Shown here: piece by piece, positions 51,451 to 53,528 of the stretch
Position numbering within the stretch: the first letter of the stretch is position 1
How the letters are laid out: every line of letters begins with the position of its first letter
Source of the DNA: Ammoniphilus sp. CFH 90114
GTDB taxonomy: Bacteria > Bacillota > Bacilli > Aneurinibacillales > RAOX-1
Assembly (NCBI RefSeq): GCF_004123195.1
Contig: NZ_SDLI01000005.1
Span: 140,946-194,473 of the forward strand
Length of the DNA: 53,528 nt
Reading direction: 5' to 3'
Notes under the pieces: generated by a model
What the model saw: only the letters and a program-made list of their open reading frames with translations
Database searches by the model: none
What the model was told of the DNA's origin: nothing
Position numbers and translations under genes: made by a program

Positions 51451-52113
51451 ATGATAGGATTTATTACCATAGGGCAAACCCCGCGTGAAGATTTAATAGA
51501 ACCTTACGAGAAACTATTAGCAGGACATGAGTTGAAGATGGTAGGGGCTCTAGATGGGATTGATGTAAAGGACATCCCCCCCTGTGAGGGGCATTATCCT
51601 CTCATTACGAAACTGAGGAATGGCGAGTTTATCCAAGTAGAAAAAGACTTTCTGGAAACTCGAATACAAGGGGTAATCGAGGAGCTAGAAAAGGATGACG
51701 TAAGTCTTATCGTGTTGTTATGTGCAGGGGATTTTAACCAAGCTTCCGCTCGTGTGCCTGTCATCCAGCCCAATCAAGTGGTGCCTCAGATGATCCGGTG
51801 GTATGAACCGGGAAGAAACCTGGGGCTGATGATCCCCATTGCTAATCAAGAACAAGCAGCAAGAGAAAAATGGAAGGCACATGGCTACGATGTCTTTACC
51901 CGCAGTGTACCCATGAACACCAACCGTATGGATGAAGAACTCCTCGATTGGTTAGATCAACATAAGGAGAAGTTTGCCACCCTCCTTTTTGACTGTACAG
52001 GATATCCGCTTTCCTTGGTTCAGGAGGTTCGAGAAGTAACCAGCTCCACAGTGTTTAGTACGGATGAACTTCTAGTCGATGCTATTCAAGCCTACTTAAG
52101 AGCTATAACGTAG
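51451..52113 (+). CDS. AroM-like protein
   Basis: A 220-residue protein that begins IGFITIGQTPREDLIEPYEKLL and carries GALDGI, LITKLRNGEFIQVEKDFLETRIQGVIEELE, LLCAGDF and LFDCTGYP, matching the AroM family. The family is related in fold to aspartate/glutamate/hydantoin racemases; AroM itself has no proven function. Cysteines at about residues 90 and 174 lie where the racemase cysteines would fall. It closes the operon 16 bases after the ATPase. With a hydantoinase-like enzyme in the same operon, an isomerase role is worth considering. Confidence 0.85.
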   Translation: MIGFITIGQTPREDLIEPYEKLLAGHELKMVGALDGIDVKDIPPCEGHYPLITKLRNGEFIQVEKDFLETRIQGVIEELEKDDVSLIVLLCAGDFNQASARVPVIQPNQVVPQMIRWYEPGRNLGLMIPIANQEQAAREKWKAHGYDVFTRSVPMNTNRMDEELLDWLDQHKEKFATLLFDCTGYPLSLVQEVREVTSSTVFSTDELLVDAIQAYLRAIT

Positions 52114-52123
52114 ACCAACAGGT

Positions 52124-52150
52124 ACCCTTATTTAGAGAATAAGGGTTTTT
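52124..52150 (+). terminator. Terminator of the catabolic operon
   Basis: ACCCTTAT pairs with ATAAGGGT around a 7-nt loop and a T run follows, ten nt after the last stop. Confidence 0.85.
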
Positions 52151-52208
52151 GTTTTGCGGATATCCCTAGGGTCATTGCCTTTAACACCGGGAAGTCCTCG
52201 GGTTTCCA

Positions 52209-52844
52209 TCATAAAATTGTGATCGCTTGTTTCCCCATTTGCTCCCATGCTTGGCGAAAGTCTTTTAGGTAATATCTTTTGTTTTTTCCTGAGAGAGGAT
52301 TGTTAATGTAAACAAAAGTCTGGTCATAGCCTACGATGACGACGGAGTGCTCATGCCACGTAATCTTAACATCTCCGTGTTTTGTTTTCCACGTTTCAAA
52401 AGCAGAGTAGGGCAGGGGGCGGAATGTGGCGTTCGTGATAATCCAAACCGGATGACCGTTGCTGACATAGGAAAGAACCTGATCAAAAGAGCTGCCCGTC
52501 AAATTCTTTACACGCTGGCCTGCATATCTGCGGGCGAGTTTCTCTATAGGTTTATGATAAACACCATACCCCGGCTTTCTCTTGTCATACATATTGCCTA
52601 CAAACCCAACGTTTGGATGGCCCTTATAGGGTACTTTGTCTACTTGTTTCGCCAGTGTCATCTTGTTTGCCTTAATATTCTCATCGAGGAGAATCATGGC
52701 AAGCGAAGTCACTTCACAGCCACGTGGAAGTTCTGGTTTTTGTTTTACAATCGGTACGTCCAGAAGGATATGAGGGCGTTTCGCATCTATTTCGGCAGGC
52801 CATAAGAAGAATAGAGTAAGAAATAACAACATCCAGTACTTCAT
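52209..52844 (-). CDS. Exported C39-like cysteine peptidase
   Basis: A 211-residue protein with a Sec-type signal peptide (about residues 1-21, KYWMLLFLTLFFLWPAEIDA) and a papain-like fold of the peptidase_C39_2 type. The catalytic Cys43 lies in LPRGCEVTSLAM, His166 in WHEHSVVIVGYD and the third residue Asn181/Asn182 in INNPL. Such proteins act outside the membrane; substrates are unknown for most of them. It is monocistronic and points away from katG. Confidence 0.85.
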   Translation of the reverse strand: MKYWMLLFLTLFFLWPAEIDAKRPHILLDVPIVKQKPELPRGCEVTSLAMILLDENIKANKMTLAKQVDKVPYKGHPNVGFVGNMYDKRKPGYGVYHKPIEKLARRYAGQRVKNLTGSSFDQVLSYVSNGHPVWIITNATFRPLPYSAFETWKTKHGDVKITWHEHSVVIVGYDQTFVYINNPLSGKNKRYYLKDFRQAWEQMGKQAITIL

Positions 52845-52981
52845 AATCCAGATACAAACTCCTTCGATTTGGAATTACATACAATAATTAAGATGAATAA
52901 AGGAGAGGAAATTTATACGGAGTAATTTTGATTCCTTGAAGACATGAGGTGTGCACAATCTTCAAAATGTGTTTTTTTCAA

Positions 52982-53030
52982 TTGTCGGTAATTGTTTAGT
53001 AGAACGATAATAGAATTATTATTGTAATAA
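52982..53030 (+). promoter_or_regulatory. Promoter and PerR-like box upstream of katG
   Basis: TTGTCG (52982-52987) and GATAAT (53006-53011) are 18 bp apart. TTATTATTGTAATAA (53016-53030) resembles the PerR consensus TTATAATNATTATAA with about three mismatches and lies at the expected transcription start. Peroxide-inducible control of katG would be the normal meaning. Confidence 0.6.

Positions 53031-53528
<498 letters not shown>

Noticed and set aside
52347-52805. A 152-codon plus-strand open frame
   Set aside because: It is antisense to the C39-like peptidase gene, which has a clear signal peptide and catalytic residues; the plus-strand product resembles nothing.

Overview
The window reads as chromosomal DNA of a spore-forming, motile member of the Bacillales, probably Paenibacillaceae or Brevibacillus-like. 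The reasons are an alpha/beta-type small acid-soluble spore protein gene, Gram-positive ribosome binding sites with frequent GTG and TTG starts, lipobox-type binding proteins, B. subtilis-like gene sets (mntABCD, yfnB, ylmA, rocB, patA, nreC-like) and moderate GC. No rRNA, tRNA, CRISPR array, transposase or replication gene was found. The organism guess is inference.

Layout. 1-386 is the 3' end of a katG catalase-peroxidase gene, and 53076-53528 is the 5' end of a katG gene on the same strand, so the window is bracketed by katG. 629-9900 is a loose accessory stretch: a frameshifted iron alcohol dehydrogenase, an SDR reductase, two MFS transporters, a 52-bp tandem repeat, a folded non-coding element, small orphan proteins, a HAD nucleotidase and the decayed copy of a small membrane-protein gene. 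9935-11741 is a GAF-type histidine kinase/LuxR-type regulator pair. 11868-18015 is an overlapping operon of sarcosine-type oxidase, two metallopeptidases and an orphan peptide-binding lipoprotein. 18175-20805 holds a YndJ-like membrane protein and a divergent PadR/SEDS pair. 21023-23074 is an MHYT-EAL protein. 23334-26888 is an mntABCD-type metal ABC transporter with a strong promoter and a perfect MntR-type palindrome.

27194-33632 is a GntR-controlled TRAP transporter operon with a PatA-like aminotransferase and a RocB-like M20 hydrolase. 34018-41986 is the most distinctive part: an NreC-like response regulator, a membrane sensor kinase, a degenerate 'pseudo-kinase' with a Cache sensor, a Cache chemoreceptor and a MASE3-GGDEF-EAL protein. 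A perfect TAGGG-N4-CCCTA site, the motif known for staphylococcal NreC, lies just upstream of the chemoreceptor, and a related pair of half-sites lies upstream of the pseudo-kinase. 42072-43326 holds a lone ABC ATPase (ylmA-like) and the spore protein. 43789-52113 is a GntR-controlled catabolic operon: two aminotransferases, a dihydroorotase-like amidohydrolase, an atypical DapA-family lyase, an amino-acid ABC transporter and an AroM-like protein. 52209-52844 is a secreted C39-like peptidase.

How the parts fit (inference). Three separate operons import and dismantle amino-acid derivatives or peptides, each pairing an uptake protein with an amide-cleaving or N-oxidising enzyme and mostly with an aminotransferase. 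The 34-42 kb module looks like a local sensory circuit linking an external ligand to transcription, chemotaxis and c-di-GMP breakdown.
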